Shown: positions 10,713 through 23,314, numbered from the stretch's first letter. The stretch: 64,000 nucleotides of DNA from Berberis thunbergii (GCA_003290165.1 QNQO01000640.1:248001-312000), one strand, 5' to 3'. The notes: generated by a model not told the origin, from the sequence alone. Translations and numbers: made by a program.

Positions 10713-13700
10713 ACTTGATCGATTTCTAGCCTCGGTGGATTGGATTGAAAAATTTGGTGACAAAGTTGAATGGCTCAAGGGTACAGCAGGTTCTGACCAT
10801 CACGCGATTTTGCTTGCGAACTCGTCTGTTGGTGGTGGTACTCGCCTTTTTTCATTCGATAACAGTTGGTTTGATCACCCTACCCTGGCAGAGGAGATGA
10901 AAGCTTGGTGGAACAACTCAGTAGTCTCTGGCCACCCCGGCTACTATTTATGGTGGAAGCTTAAGGCTCTCAGATGCAATCTCAAAAGTTGGAGAACTAA
11001 AGTTTGGGGTAAGATAAATTTATGTATTCAAAATATCTCTGCTTTAATTGCTAACATTGATGTTGATGAAGAGATCAGGGACCGGACTGTTGAGGAGAGG
11101 TCTTGTAGAGTGCAGCTACATCAAGAGTGGGCAACATTAATCAAAAGAGATGAGGAGTTTTGGAGGATCAGATCAGGAGTCAACTGGGTTCGTCATATGG
11201 ATCAGGGGTCCAAATTCTTCCATACCTTGGCTAATAGACGCAGACTGTTCAACTCCATTGAAGCTCTTAGCTTGGGTCAGGAGTTGGTGGTGGATGAAGT
11301 CAGTATTAGAGAACTCTTGATATCTCACTTCAAAGAGTTGTTCCATGAAAAGGAGGAGTGTCGACCTTTCTTCTCGGGGATTACCTTCAAGTCTATCTCT
11401 CAGTCTACGGCTACTGCCTTGGTAGATAATTTTTCGGAGATGGAAATTAGAGCAGCAATGGAAGAGCTAAAAACTGAAGTTTCTCCAGGTCTTGATGGTT
11501 TCTCTATGATGTTCTATTTGAATATGTGGGAGGTAATCAAAATTGATTTTCTGAAAGTTGTTGCAGAATTTAACTCGAGAAATTTTCTTGATTGGCGGTT
11601 GAACACCACTATCATCTCGCTCATTCCTAAATGTGCGGGAATGCGAACAGTAAAAGATTTTAGACCTATCAGTATTTTGAATGGAGCCTATAAGATCATT
11701 GCTAAGGTGTTGGCTAACAGATTGAAAATAGTTCTTCATTTAGTCATTTCTTATTTTCAAAGTGCAGCAGTCAATGGCAGACAGGTGGTTGATAGCCCTC
11801 TGATTGCCAATGAAATTATTGATTCTAGGAAAAAGCAAGGTGTTCCAGGGCTCGATATCAAATTAGATTTCTCCAAAGCCTTTGACAACGTCTCTTGGAG
11901 ATACTTGGATTTGGTAATGGCTCGCATGGGGTTTGACGCCAAATGGATTCATTGGCTTCACACTTGCAGATCTACAGCTAATTTCTCGCTGAAAATTAAT
12001 GGTCAGCTGCACGGATTTTTCAATAGCTCGAAAGGTCTGCGACAAGGCGATCCCCTGTCTCCTTTTCTCTTTACTATAGCAGCAGAAGGTTTAACTCAAA
12101 TGATTATTAAAGCGGTTGATGCTGGCCTAGTGAGACGGTTTTCTGTTGGGGAGGGTAGTCCGCCTGTCTCTATTTTCCAGTATGCGGATGATACTATCCT
12201 CTTTTGTGATGCCTCCGCTTCTCATGTTCTTGCTCTTAAAAGAATTATGCTTTGGTTTGAAGTTATTTTAGGACTGAAAATCAACTTTCACAAATCAAGG
12301 GTGTTGCCTATTGGAGATGTCCCTCATCTGCACCAGTTGGCGGGTTTATTGGGTTGTTCAGCTGGTCATCTTCCAGTTAAGTACTTGGATATGCCTTTGG
12401 GGGCTAGTTTCAAAAGTAAAGCTGTGTGGGATGAGACGATCGAAAGGATGGAATCGAAACTAGCGTCTTGGAAACGCAAATTTCTCTCCAAAGCTGGTAG
12501 ACTAGCTCTTGTACAATCCACATTAGCTTCTATCCCGGTGTTCATTCTGTCTCTTATCAAGGTTCCATGTTCAATAGCAGCCAAAATGGAACGGATCATG
12601 CGCGATTTCCTTTGGGGTTCTACTCATAACTCTAGAAAGATGCATTTAGTGGGTTGGGAGAAAATTTGTTGTCCTAAATCTCGAGGTGGTTTAGGCATTC
12701 GTCAGGTGCTCACTTTCAATATTGCATTACTTTCTAAGTGGCTTTGGCGATTTGCAGATGAAAATGATAATTTATGGAGAGCTCTCATTATGGACAAATA
12801 TGGGCGCAATAGATGGTTTGGGAAAAGAGAACTAAGTACACTTCCTACGGATGCTCTTTGTGGAAGTCCATCTCCCGGTGCGCAAGTGGTTTCTACCCTC
12901 ACACATCTCTCCAATGTGGAAATGGTGATCTCATCTCTTTCTGGCATGATGCTTGGTGTGGTAACCAATCTTTGAAGGATCTGTTTCCAATGTTGTTTAT
13001 CATTAACAACAATCAATATGGGAGTGTGAGTAATTTTTGGTCTAACGGCAATTCTTGGGATCTTTCCTTTCGAAGACACCTCAATACTGGGAACTAGATG
13101 AGTTCGCTAATCTAATGCATTTGTTGGATAGACAAATGCTCTCAGAGGGATCAGATAGTTTGGTGTGGAAGGGTAAAGGGGTGGGCTTCTCGGTGAAAGA
13201 ATTTTCAGATATGTCTGCTGCATCTCATTATGAGAACCATTCTAACCCCTTCATTTCTTCCCACAAAAATCTGGTATGGGTGAAAACCTTTTTCCTCGAA
13301 TTAATTTCTTTAGTTGGTCAGTTTTGCATTAGAAGCTCTTGACTAAATATAGGTTAAGAAAAAGAGGAATTCTCACAGGGAGTCTTTGTGTGCTTTGCAA
13401 TGAATTTGATGAGACACTGGACCATTTGATGCTTCACTGCAGTTTTTCCAAATCCATTTGGAGCAGTTTCTTGGCGGAATTCGGTTTGAGTTTGATGTTT
13501 GAAGGCTCCATTTTAGATTGGCTAAGTTGGTGGTCTCAAGCTAACCGTTCCCGTCGGGGGGAGTCGTTATGGCGTAGGGTCCCTCACGTTCTCATGTGGT
13601 ACGTGTGGAAAGAAAGAAACAAAAGGGTATTTGAAGGACTCAACAGATCAGAGCACTCTATCTTTATCGAGATTAGAAAATGTTGTGGAGGATGGGTATG

Positions 13701-13806
13701 GCATGTAATTTGTTTAGGGAGTTGGGTTTTGACACTTTCATAGGGTCTTTGGCATTCCTTGATATAAGAATGTTTCTCTTTGTAATTTGTTTCCCTTTCT
13801 TTCATA
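10713..13806 (+). mobile_element. 5'-truncated LINE (non-LTR retrotransposon), frameshifted
   Basis: Coding homology begins at about 10717 with LDRFLASVDWIEKF, the last part of the apurinic endonuclease domain, so most of the endonuclease is missing. A 746-codon frame to 12975 holds the reverse transcriptase. Its blocks are SPGLDGFS, FRPISILNGAYKIIAKVLA, LDFSKAFDNVSW, GLRQGDPLSPFLF, the catalytic FQYADD, then KYLDMPLG and the thumb-like region. The rest is split by at least three frameshifts (near 12840, 13085 and 13320). A zinc-finger RVT segment (CVLCNEFDETLDHLMLHC) follows around 13390-13440. No poly(A) tail is obvious. The paralogous spacer at 57370-57395 lacks the element. Related sequences are non-functional without an intact frame, so I call it dead. 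Confidence 0.92.
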
Positions 13807-14100
13807 CCCAAACCCTTTTCTTGATGAAAGGAATCACTTAATCCTTTATCACACATAGCTGCTTTTATAAGAAGTGCTGCTTTTTGGTCACAATCCATTT
13901 CAACATTTCCTTTTCAATCCAATTGGGTTTGCACCCAAAAAATCATTCCGCACATCTCCATTTACATCATCTACAATTGACATGCACTCAAACCCTTTTC
14001 TTGATGAAAGGAATCACTTAATCCTTATCACACATATAAGTGCTGCTTTTTGGTCGCTATCCATTTCAACATTTCCTCGACAACTGATATGAAATTTCCA
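13807..14100. repeat. Direct duplication downstream of the LINE
   Basis: The segment AAACCCTTTTCTTGATGAAA...CATTTCAACATTTCC occurs twice, at about 13810-13915 and 13990-14080. It is separated by a piece (CATTCCGCACATCTCCATTT) that also precedes the LINE near 10645. The 57.39-kb paralogue has it once. The second copy therefore includes the original left flank again. Confidence 0.75.
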
Positions 14101-14159
14101 TAACCCATGCACCTATTATTTCCTTAATTTTGCCGCCCATGACATGGCAGAGGCAGGAG

Positions 14160-14790
14160 CAGGGGCAGATCCAAGGGGGCAAATGCCCCCCTTAGTTTTT
14201 TTTAAAAACTCTACCAAGCTAATCATAGTTGCATTCTTGCTCTTTTTTGATATTTTAGAATTCCCCCCTCCTATACCATCCTATAGATAATGAAATACAT
14301 ATATATTCACAAAATCGCAAAACCTTCGCAAGTTTACAAACCTTCACAAGTTCACCTCTTAGCCTTCTCAATCGCACAAGAGTAGCCTACTTCAGCTAAT
14401 CAATTAGATGGTAGCATTCTCAATCAAATCTCATCCTACTGAATGTGTATGTTTTTGTATGGATACTCAAAACACAAAGTTAATTAGCTAGCAAAATCAA
14501 GCCGATAGAATGTAAGAAGCAAACAATATATATTTTAAGGAAGAGAACAAGATCATCTTTGCACATTGTGTTATATTCAAAACACTGAATATTTTGAAAT
14601 TTTAGTTTGCTTGTTACATGTTGTGGAGCAAAGAAAGAATATTTCGAAAATTTAATCAATGTATATAGGGAAGGTTAAGGTAGTTATATTTGGGTATGCT
14701 TTGTTTCGTACTGCTTTCATCATCGCAAGAGCTTCTACCAAAATCCAATGTGAATTGACATTGACTTACGCAATCCTGGCTCAGCCCCTG
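14160..14790. mobile_element. Short non-autonomous hAT-type element
   Basis: The left end CAGGGGCAGATCCAAGG and the reverse complement of the right end, CAGGGGCTGAGCCAGG, form imperfect terminal inverted repeats. The left end is followed by GGGGGCAAATGCCCCCC. Both features are typical of plant hAT superfamily ends. Flanking 8-mers are GGCAGGAG and GGCAGAGT, matching at 6 of 8 positions, which would fit an aged 8-bp target duplication. The 631-bp interior has no transposase frame. Confidence 0.65.
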
Positions 14791-15405
14791 GGCAGAGTTG
14801 GGTTTGCACCCAAAAGGGATGCAGGTGTTCTACACTTGTGAATCGCTTCAGTCTATCCTTCTTAGAGGATGTGGGATTATTTGGTTCATCAAGTCCCACA
14901 ACCCATGCTGCATAAATTCAACAATTCCTCATCCCCATCATCAAATCTTGTGAACCATCTTTAGCAGTATCATTTGATTTCCCCCGACAATAACTGCCGT
15001 AACTCAACATCTTGAATATTAGATCATTCCACTTCTAAAGTAAGCTTCAGTTGTAACACTACTTACTGGGACTAGTTCTGAAGTGTCAAACAGGCATTGT
15101 ACTCAACTTAGCCAACCTTGATAAGATAGGATATGAAGAGTTACAAGTTTATGCTTGATGAGGCTAGGAAGGAGAACGACAACATGTTAGATGGCTTGTG
15201 GGTTTGACATAAAAAACCAAAGTGTTAATGTTGTAAGCTGCAACGAGCCTCTGGTGTCACAAGCCTAAATGCCCAACAACATCAATGGTTTGAGTTCCTC
15301 TGTTGCAGAGTTGTGGAGGAAGCAAGTTGCCCTAGAGCGATCTTCAATTTCTGGACAATCGGCAATGGCAGAGTCTAACTAAAGACAACCTGGGTGTTCT
15401 ATGGT
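14791..15405. other. No gene seen
   Basis: AT-rich spacer between the hAT-type element and repeat module M1. Short open stretches have no recognisable domain. Confidence 0.5.
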
Positions 15406-16160
15406 TCTGGGGAATCTTCTGAGTTTTGACTATATTTTCTCTTGGGCAACCTTATAGCCTCTTGGACACTTCTCTGTACCCTTAAGTTTTCTTTGCAAGC
15501 ATCTCACTCACTGACTTTCCCTAAGGATTTGTCTTGCTGATTAAAAAGTATAAAAAGACGAGAGATAATCTTTTGGTTTCCCCTTATTGTGATGGTATTT
15601 ATGGCATCATTTCTAATGCATACATAACTCATGCCATGTATATAAAGGTATAAACTAACAAGTTAATTTGTGTAATAAGTTTCTACTAAAGGTGGGATAA
15701 CTCTCAGCACTTGGGACAACAGGGAAAAGGGCCACTGCAGGGAGTGGCACCACCTTGAAATGTAACTTGCAAGCTGGAGGTCAGGGATCTAAACGAAAAC
15801 ACTAAGAAACACTATTAATAATAATCGTATGTGTTAGAGTGGAGGTGTTAAAAAGAGGGTTGCGGCTGGTAGAGTATTTGACACAATTGTGTAGTAACTA
15901 TACAAGGATCTCTGGTGCAGGTAAGTACTAGTGTAATGCTCATGCTGCTATGTAAATAGTAGCTTAGTTATTACTAATCACATATTCTTTTTGGCTCTGC
16001 ACATTTTTATTAGTAATGAAGTAGGAAATGCAAGTACATATGATATAGGATCATAATTTACTGTCCAGTCAATCATTAAGCATCCCATTCCACTGTATTT
16101 GTGTCTGTCCCATGACCTCATATTTCTTGATGTCCTTGCGATTTGTAGCTCATTGTTATT
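15406..16160. repeat. Repeat module M1, copy 2
   Basis: This matches 1-700 and 57.47-58.05 kb: CTCTTGGGCAACCTTATAGC near 15440, GGTGGGATAACTCTCAG near 15690, and a long match after 15900. About 110 bp in the middle are missing near 15870. A short tandem duplication (CATATTTCTTGATGTCCTTG, 16120 and 16182) lies at the right end. Confidence 0.7.
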
Positions 16161-16402
16161 GTAATACTAGTTTGTGACCTCATATTTCTTGATGTCCTTG
16201 TGATTTGTAACTCATTGTTATTGTAATACTAGTTTGTAATAGACTAATACATTTTCTATAAAAGTATCGACCATAGACTTCATTGGTTGGGGCCTCCTTA
16301 TACCGAATGTTGCAGTGATAGTTTGAGCCGATAGGTTTCTATTTTCTATGTTATGAAGGTGAAATCCTCGATGTTTAATATATATCTTTTGATTGACAAC
16401 AG

Positions 16403-16575
16403 TGTTTACCAGCAAATGGAAGTATTTCCTTTCGTACAAGTGTTAAGGCAGCAACCTCATGTGAACAGAGTAAGAAACTCTATTATGCATTCAGGAAAAT
16501 TCTGTTAATATATAACTATTTACCGTTGTGATTTCTTTTGTTGGTGTTCATGTTGGTCAGGAAGCCTAGATGAAT
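16403..16575 (+). pseudogene. Decayed copy of two putative terminal exons
   Basis: This is homologous to the exon pair at 60012-60201. The first piece (16403-16470) has an upstream CAG acceptor and a GTAAGA donor but has lost one A, which shifts the frame. The second piece begins after TTGGTCAG near 16560 and diverges. It is read as a broken copy. The parent gene is unidentified. Confidence 0.35.
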
Positions 16576-17161
16576 TATGAGCTACAAAGATGAATTCCGC
16601 TTGATATCAGGGATGCTGTTTTGGTGAAGGATACCCTCACCATCAAATCAAACTGGTCATGGGCACCATTTATTGGTCTGAGTTACAATAGCGACTTTGC
16701 ATGATTGTTTGGGCATAACTCTTCTTTTTAGCGATTTACCTGTAACCTGAACTCTTACTGTAAAAATTGATGTTATAAGTTATAACAATGAAATTCCTGA
16801 AACGATGTAGTGTTATTTATACAGCATGTTAATGAGACTGATACGTCTACCCTGAAGTTCATGGTTTATCACATTTTTTTACACATTGCCAGTGTACTAA
16901 ATGGTATTCTCTTAAATTTGTTGAAGTCCAAACTACAGTTGGCAGTAACTTGGGACATTTACTACTGATACCTAGTTTTCAACATGAGCTAACCCTGACA
17001 GGACTCGGTCTTAAAAGAAATACACCATTACACAGAGTAATATAACTGTTGTACCGTATTTACCATTTTGACTAGCAAATTTTAGCTACAGAGAATGAAA
17101 ATGAGTTCCAAGAAAACACTACTCGCTGAGAATTTCCTGTAGATGATAGTAATAGAATGTG

Positions 17162-19230
17162 TTATGCAGAAGCGGATGCATTCCCATAGCGATTCCTTAG
17201 ATTTTCAATGACTTTCTCCATAGACTCTGCAAGCTCTGGGATTGATGTTTTGGTGACTGATCATTTAACAGAAGAATGTTAGTCTATTATAAACCAATTA
17301 CCAATGTCAATTGATTTTTTCCTATTGATAAAACCAATGGCTATGTATTTGCTAACGTTACTGTTCTGCTTGAGATTTCACTTCAATCATAGCATATCTT
17401 AGCCAGAAGAGGGCAGTTCATTCTATTGTCGTAATGTTTGCTCGTTTACTATCATTCCGGATTTTTTCGCAACTCTATTATACAGTAATTTATGAAGTGG
17501 GTCATGAAAATTTAAAAGTTGAATATTGCTATTACTGTTGAATTCCCATTAAAAAAAGTTCATTTTATCTTTTGGTGATATTTTGTTTCCTGTAACAATT
17601 AAGTACCAGCTCTATCTTATGTTTTGTGCAATTTCTGTTACATGGATCGCAAAACCCAAGTGCACTTCTACTGTTTCTCTACTTTGATATTTCAAGCAAA
17701 TTTTATGCATCCACAATTTGGCTTTTTTTCCAGTGTTGCGTGGACGTTAGTAAATTGAGTTGCTAATTAACTCAGATTCAAGGTTTTCAACTTGAAAAAA
17801 AAATGGCATTGGCTAACTAGTAAAGTTATTGCTGTGCATAGACCAAAGATGGATAAGTAAATATATTATTGGTGAAGTGTAATGTACCACGAGCAGCTTT
17901 GGCCTGTACTTCGGCAGTGAACTCTGCAAATGAAGTCTAAAAACAACAAGAAGAGATATATTAGCCACAAGAATGAATCAGACATACAGCAATAAACTGT
18001 TCACTAGAGAATCCGCAAGATTACCTGCACGATTTCTGAGTTTTCACTGATCCGATCAGATAATTTCTTATAGTCCTTTTCAGCTTCATCCATCATTTGC
18101 TGGCAAGCTTGTGTGTGAATCTGTCAACACAGAATACATTAATTTCACTATAATTTCTCTAAAACCCATTTGATCTGCAGAATTAACATATTCAAGTGCA
18201 TTAATGCTAGATCTAAGCAAGATCATCATCGAAACATTTGTTAGATTTCGAATTAAAAAACAAACTTATTATAGCCGGATGAAATTTTGCAAATCGATCT
18301 ACAACAAGCAATCAAAACCTAAATAAAGCACGAAAAAAACGAAACCAAGAGAACAAAATGTATACATGAATAAATCAAAACACTCTCAAAACAGAACCGC
18401 TCAAGAACATTTCAAATTCTGACAAAACTCAATCACAAAGAAACTAAAACTTATCAAGCAGTTTTTTGCTCATAATTCAACTCTCCGTGCAGAAACTGTA
18501 CCAGATCTCAACAAAATACTGTTTGATCCCTAAAGAAACACAGAATCAAGAATCAAAACATGAAAATCACCTTGTTAGAATTCGAATACAAAATCAAGGT
18601 TACTATAGACGGATGAAATTTTGCAAATCGATCTACAACAAGCAAACAAAACCTAAATAAAGCACGAAATCAAAATAAAACAAAGAGAACGAAATGTATA
18701 CATGAATAAATCAAAACACTCTCACTCAATCACAAAGAAACTAAAACATATCAAACAGTTTTCTGCTCATAATTCAAATATCCGTGCAGAAACTGTAACA
18801 GATCTCAACAAAATACGATTTGATCACGAAAGAAACACAGAATCAATAATCAAAACATGAAAATCACCTTGAAACGCTTGGAGAGACGAGACTGAGAGGC
18901 TTCGAATTCCTTGAGAATCTCAGAGTGAGACAGATCGAGATGCCTCTTGACCGAATCAGATCGAGAGGATACGAGATCCTTCAGATCTGAGACCGTATTT
19001 GGTGCTTTCTTGGAAGGAGATCCGGCGGTTCTCGGTTGGATCAGAACAGATGCAGCCGCTACGGTATTCACGGTCTTCTTCTTCTTCGAGGCGGAGGTTT
19101 TGAAGCCTTTTACGCTGAAATCGAACGACGGATTCGAGGGAGAGTCGCGGGAGAGATGAGAGGTTGTGAGAGGGAGTGGAGAAGCCAAAAGGTTTGCGGT
19201 TGTTTTCGCTGCTGATGATCTCTTCTTCAT
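17162..19230 (-). CDS. Four-exon gene for a 200-residue basic coiled-coil protein
   Basis: The coding exons on the minus strand are 19230-18868, 18120-18025, 17936-17888 and 17256-17162, totalling 603 nt with stop. All junctions are GT-AG and all phases agree (0, 0, 1). The start is the first ATG after a TATA box 63-70 bp upstream. The product is Ser/Lys-rich and disordered over residues 1-80 (KKKK at 49-52, a plausible nuclear signal). From about residue 83 to the end it is mostly helix with heptad-like spacing (SEILKEFEASQSRLSKRFK, then QMMDEAEKDYKKLSDRISE), ending NRYGNASASA. I do not recognise the family; a nuclear or chromosomal structural role is only a guess from composition. Exon 1 is markedly GC-richer than its surroundings, unlike the decayed fragments nearby. 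A partial copy of its 3' end lies at 60.7-61.24 kb. Confidence 0.82.
18241..18868. repeat. Tandem duplication inside intron 1 of the coiled-coil gene
   Basis: Two units of about 300-330 bp, roughly 18241-18571 and 18572-18868, share ATGAAATTTTGCAAATCG, ACCTAAATAAAGCACGAAA, TCCGTGCAGAAACTGTA and a terminal CATGAAAATCACCTTG. That last motif is the exon-1 donor site in reverse (AAG then GTGATTTTCATG). The duplication therefore places a second copy of the donor inside the intron, near 18560-18572. Confidence 0.85.
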
Positions 19231-19292
19231 CTCCGTTTCGCTCTGGTTTTGGGAGGGTAAACTTTGAGAGTGAAAATTTGAATCTTCGCCTC

Positions 19293-19300
19293 TATTTATA
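19293..19300 (-). promoter_or_regulatory. TATA box of the coiled-coil gene
   Basis: TATAAATA reads on the minus strand, 63 bp upstream of the ATG at 19230. This is normal spacing for a plant promoter with a 5' leader of about 30-40 nt. Confidence 0.7.
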
Positions 19301-19309
19301 GTTGTAGTG

Positions 19310-20195
19310 GTGGGCTTGTTTGGTGGGTTCCAGAACCGATGCGGTTTTGTTGGTAATCTGGACCGACATGTGATTCGACCCGCAATTCTGTAATTTGGTG
19401 AATGTTATTGGGACCGCGCCATCATCAAGGACCTTCAGATTTCTTATGTTTGTAATCATTTTTTATGGCAAACAAATATATTAAAATGTAACACCTTGTG
19501 GGTGCACAGAGGCTATCTTGTGTGTGCGGGGTGTGAGAGCTAAAAAGCCATCAAGAGTGGGTGAGCAGAGAGGCTGGCAGATTACAAATGAAAAGTTATA
19601 GTCCTACATATAAGGGTTATGCTATTTACGTGTGAGGTTGAATCTTTTTGGTACAGCACATTTTAAAGTCATACAAGCCTTATGCCCAAAGGCTAGATAA
19701 GAATTGTGTTACCTATATGCGAAATTGAATCTCCTTAGTCGTGCGAGCCTTATGCCAAGGCCCCAAAGTAGACAATATGCTATCATGAGCTAGCTCATTG
19801 TCTTAGCACGTACAATGAGAAACTCACCTCTGTTTGAAACATCATCCACCAACAAAGTAGTGAGTGAGCTGACATGATCTTTAATTGGATAAAATTCTTC
19901 AACCCATTTATCTTCTCAAATATTGATAGTATTCCCATCCCCCACAGTCCAACTGTATGTTAAATGCAAGTCACTAGACTGACTTCTGCCAAGAAGATGT
20001 TGAATTTTCAGATGAAAAGTCAATGCAACAAATCTTTTTTCACTGACCAGGCGTCCAAGAATTATCCATTTAGTAATCATGACATTCTACATTTCTGGTT
20101 TGGCACTGATTAAGAAACTGAAAGAGGTTGCAAAAGACAAGGAGGATCAATGGATCAAGTGAATATTGTTTACCATCACCTGTTGTTGATAAAAA
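19310..20195. other. No gene seen
   Basis: Upstream flank of the coiled-coil gene. 19490-19860 contains imperfect repeats of GAGCCTTATGCC and GTTGAATCT and may be an LTR relic, but no ends could be defined. Confidence 0.45.
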
Positions 20196-20204
20196 CAACA
20201 GATG

Positions 20205-20354
20205 GAGCCCTTCTTAACGTTGAGGGAATGGGCGAGGAAAGAGAGCGAGGGTCCCTCGAGATTAACGAGGGCACGCATCTTGAGGGGGATGGATGGTTAC
20301 ACCCATCCCTCGCTCTCTTTCCCTCACCCATTCCCTCGACGTTTAAAAAAGGTG
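20205..20354. mobile_element. Hairpin MITE copy 2 (9-bp TSD)
   Basis: It is flanked by perfect CAACAGATG repeats (20196-20204 and 20355-20363). The arms are GAGGGAATGGGCGAGGAAAG on the left and CTTTCCCTCACCCATTCCCTC on the right (one short gap). The centre CCCTCGAGATT is mirrored loosely by CATCTTGAGGG. Tips read CTTAACGTTGAGG on the left and, in reverse, AAACGTCGAGG on the right. Confidence 0.88.
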
Positions 20355-20363
20355 CAACAGATG

Positions 20364-21463
20364 ATCTCACAACTACTTCAACATTGAACATTCAAAACAG
20401 TCTAATTTTGCTAAACAGATCCAATAAGCAATCCATACATATGATAAGCCAGCCAAACATACATAATAGTTGAACGCTCAGGTTTCTTCCTCGGCAACCT
20501 ACATTTCACTATTCTCTTTTCAAACACCCCCTCATTTCTGTTCCAGTTTCAGACTATCTATTTTAATTTCAGTCTCAGCCAGCCAGGGACCTTTATATCC
20601 TTAACTTCAGGCTTCGTCACCTCTTCCTTGTGGACAGTATCAGTGAGCACCCTATTCTACATCTTACCTTGATCACCTTTGCATTCTCAGGACCTTGCAT
20701 TCTTCATCACTAAATAATTACATTTTTTTCATCAGAAGCTTGTTCAAGTCAAGCACAACACTAGTATCATGTAGAAGCTGCAAACTGGCAATGTTAGAAT
20801 AATGCAGAGTTATCCGGAACAAGAGAAATGCAAGTGATCTTAGTAAATTGATAAAACATCTCAGTACAATGGTGGATGTTAGCTTGGAAATAGAACCATC
20901 TGAAATCTAAACTCGGGATTCAGTGCATCAATCAGGCTAGAAGACATCTAAACTTGACTGAGCCAATGACTATCTGGCCTTCCATAATGTATACATGTAA
21001 ATCAATGACACCTAAAGATATGTGCTAAAAAACGTTTCTTGAGTAATTCGCAAAGCCAGCCATTGCTATCCTACTGGAATTTCTGCTGCAAACCCTGCTG
21101 AGAGACCTACTGCAGATTCTGCTGTTGCAAGTCATGCTCTAAGTGCTGCAGGTTCTGCTGCTGCAAACATGATGCCAAACAAAAATAGACTTCTAGATGC
21201 AGAATTCAAAAATGATCTCTTAGGAAGCAAACTAAGATCAAATAACAAATGATAATACATGCACCACAAACCTGAGTTTAGAAGATGGCTCTCCTCTTCT
21301 TCGCTTTCTGCAAGTTATTCTTTGCTTTAGTTTGCTAAACTTTAGATTCAAATTCAACATTAAGAGGCGCTAGATTTCAGATTCAAATTCAACCCGTACA
21401 TCTTATTCACATTGCATAATTGATGAATCATCTGTTCTTGACTACAAAAAAAAAATCATTGGA
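20364..21463. other. No gene seen; one CTG-rich patch
   Basis: No domain is recognised. 21070-21180 is rich in CTGCTG/CTGCAG triplets and would read as Gln- or Ala-rich on the minus strand, but stops interrupt it. Confidence 0.45.
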
Positions 21464-22465
21464 TCACAAGATAGATTTAATTAAATCCACATCTTTGATA
21501 ATCCTTTCAAAACCTTCAGTAAGTACATGTATCTCATTGGCTAGGGGATGAGACGTATCTGATGCAACAAAGATACGAACTTTGTCATGCAACTGAATCC
21601 AGCTATAGCCGGGCTGCTTTTTTATTCCCTTTGTTTCCATCACCTATCTCAACTAGCATCATCCCATGCCATCTTCCTGCGTCTGCATGCATGTTGTATA
21701 GCAACAACACATACGGAGCAGAGCTCTCTGGCTCAAGCTTCATCAATGCCTTGGCTGCAACTTGAGCCAATCCCACATTGTTATGGACCCTACAAGCACC
21801 CAATAATGCACCCCATACAGCTCTGTCGGGCTCAATTGGCATGGCACTGATCCAATCCATGGCCTCCTCAAGATGCCCATGCCAGCCCAATATGTCCACA
21901 AGAGAAGCGAAGTGTTCAACTTTTGCTTCAATCCCAAACTCACTAACCATGTACCTGAATTGCTTGCGACCTTCATCTACTAGCCTGGCATGAGCACATG
22001 CATTCAAAACCGAGATAAATGTTATGTGTGTAGGTCGCACCTTGAGCCTCATCATCTCATTATATAACACAAGAGCCTCCATTGCATAACCCTGATAAGC
22101 ATACCTCCTATTATAGCATTCCATGATACCACATTTCTCTGCAATTTGTTTTCATCAAATACAACCCTTGCTTCTGCTATGACCCCACATCTTGAATACA
22201 TGGTGATGAGGGCATTATTTATCGGAATATCTGCAATAACCGTCTTCAAAACCCGCTGATGAACCGCCCTTCCCAGGTATAGCGCTGCAAGTCCAGCACA
22301 TGCACCCAGCACTGAAGATAGTGTATGCGGATCAGGGTGCTGACCTTGTACTTGCATTTGATGAAAAAGCTCATATGCCTCTTCATAGTCACCATTTTGC
22401 TCATACCCAACTATCATGGAATTCCATGAAATCAAGCTTTTCTCAGGCATCCTGTCAATTATTTC
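21464..22465 (-). pseudogene. PPR (PLS class, E/E+) pseudogene, MEF9-like 3' half
   Basis: Reading on the minus strand from 22465, a PPR L-motif (DRMPEKSLISWNSMIVGYEQ) is followed by an S-type repeat with YSRCGVIAEARVVFD. A frameshift at about 22095-22130 splits NVVSWNAIIGG from EALVLYNEMMRLKVRPTHIT. The E region (EPDRAVWGALLGACRVHNN, LEPESSAPYVLL) follows. After further shifts near 21650 and 21590, an E+ tail (GYSWIQLHDKVRIFVASDT) reaches a stop at 21466-21464. No DYW domain is present. From memory, the order and wording match the Arabidopsis mitochondrial editing factor MEF9 (At1g62260) most closely. The 5' half is missing: at 22465 the sequence switches abruptly to a repeat. It is clearly non-functional. 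Confidence 0.9.
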
Positions 22466-22800
22466 GTGTTTGATTTAAACGATTGAATCACACAAATATC
22501 ATATGCAATTTTGGCTGTCCTACAAGGCTATCATATTTTTACCACACCTGTGCGTTTTACTTTTTCCTTGAGAGATCAAATGTACTACTACTTTGGCTGA
22601 ACTCAAAGGCTTTACTACAAGGGAAAGCTTGAATATTCCAAGTTCATCACACCCAACCAGGTAAATGCAGTATTCATGGTATGTATAAGCAAATGTTAAT
22701 GAATGGAGATGCTCTAACAAGGTCAGGTTCTTAGTCTATTTTATTTTTTATCTAATAATATAAAGTCACACAAACCTTTGGATCAATGAATTGAGTGCAA
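22466..22800. repeat. Two dispersed repeats replacing the PPR 5' half
   Basis: 22466-22600 matches 6441-6590. 22625-22790 matches 42580-42725 (TTCATCACACCCAACC, AACAAGGTCAGGTTCTTAG, AAGTCACACAAACCTTTGG). In both places the second block ends at or near family sequence or unknown DNA. No gene is seen. Confidence 0.7.
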
Positions 22801-23314
22801 TTATAATTACCATCTAGCAGCAGTAATTAGAAGAGGGGGGTCTAAAGTATATCAATGAACTGTGAATTTCACAATGGCAATGCGATATTTATTGCAAATG
22901 AGATTCATGCATATCGCAGTACGTATACATTGAGATATCTTTGATGAATTGAAAAACCAACAAACAACTAATTTCTTGTGCATCAATTAAAAGTTTTCAC
23001 GCATAATTTGCTGAAAGTTTTAAGGTTTGCAATCAAACAGAGTATTAGAGTTTCATGAGCGAGAACCCAGAAGAAAAGAAACAAGTCCACTCATTAATTT
23101 TGATTATCCTGTTGTGTTTGGTTACACTATTTCCTTTTCAGGTTGTTTGGTGCATTAAAGTACAGTAGAAATCATTTTGTGTCCCCTCAAAACAATTTTC
23201 TTATTAACACTTTCCCAAGAAAGTTATCTCATGAAACCATCCAAACACAACCCAAGGAGGCATATTGAGATTCTCTGAGGCTGGATGAGAAGAAAGGGTG
23301 CAAAAACTTAATAC

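Noticed and set aside
20150..20473. Open stretch of 107 codons across the 20.2-kb hairpin element
   Set aside because: It reads through both arms of a MITE; the inverted arms create open frames on both strands by composition.
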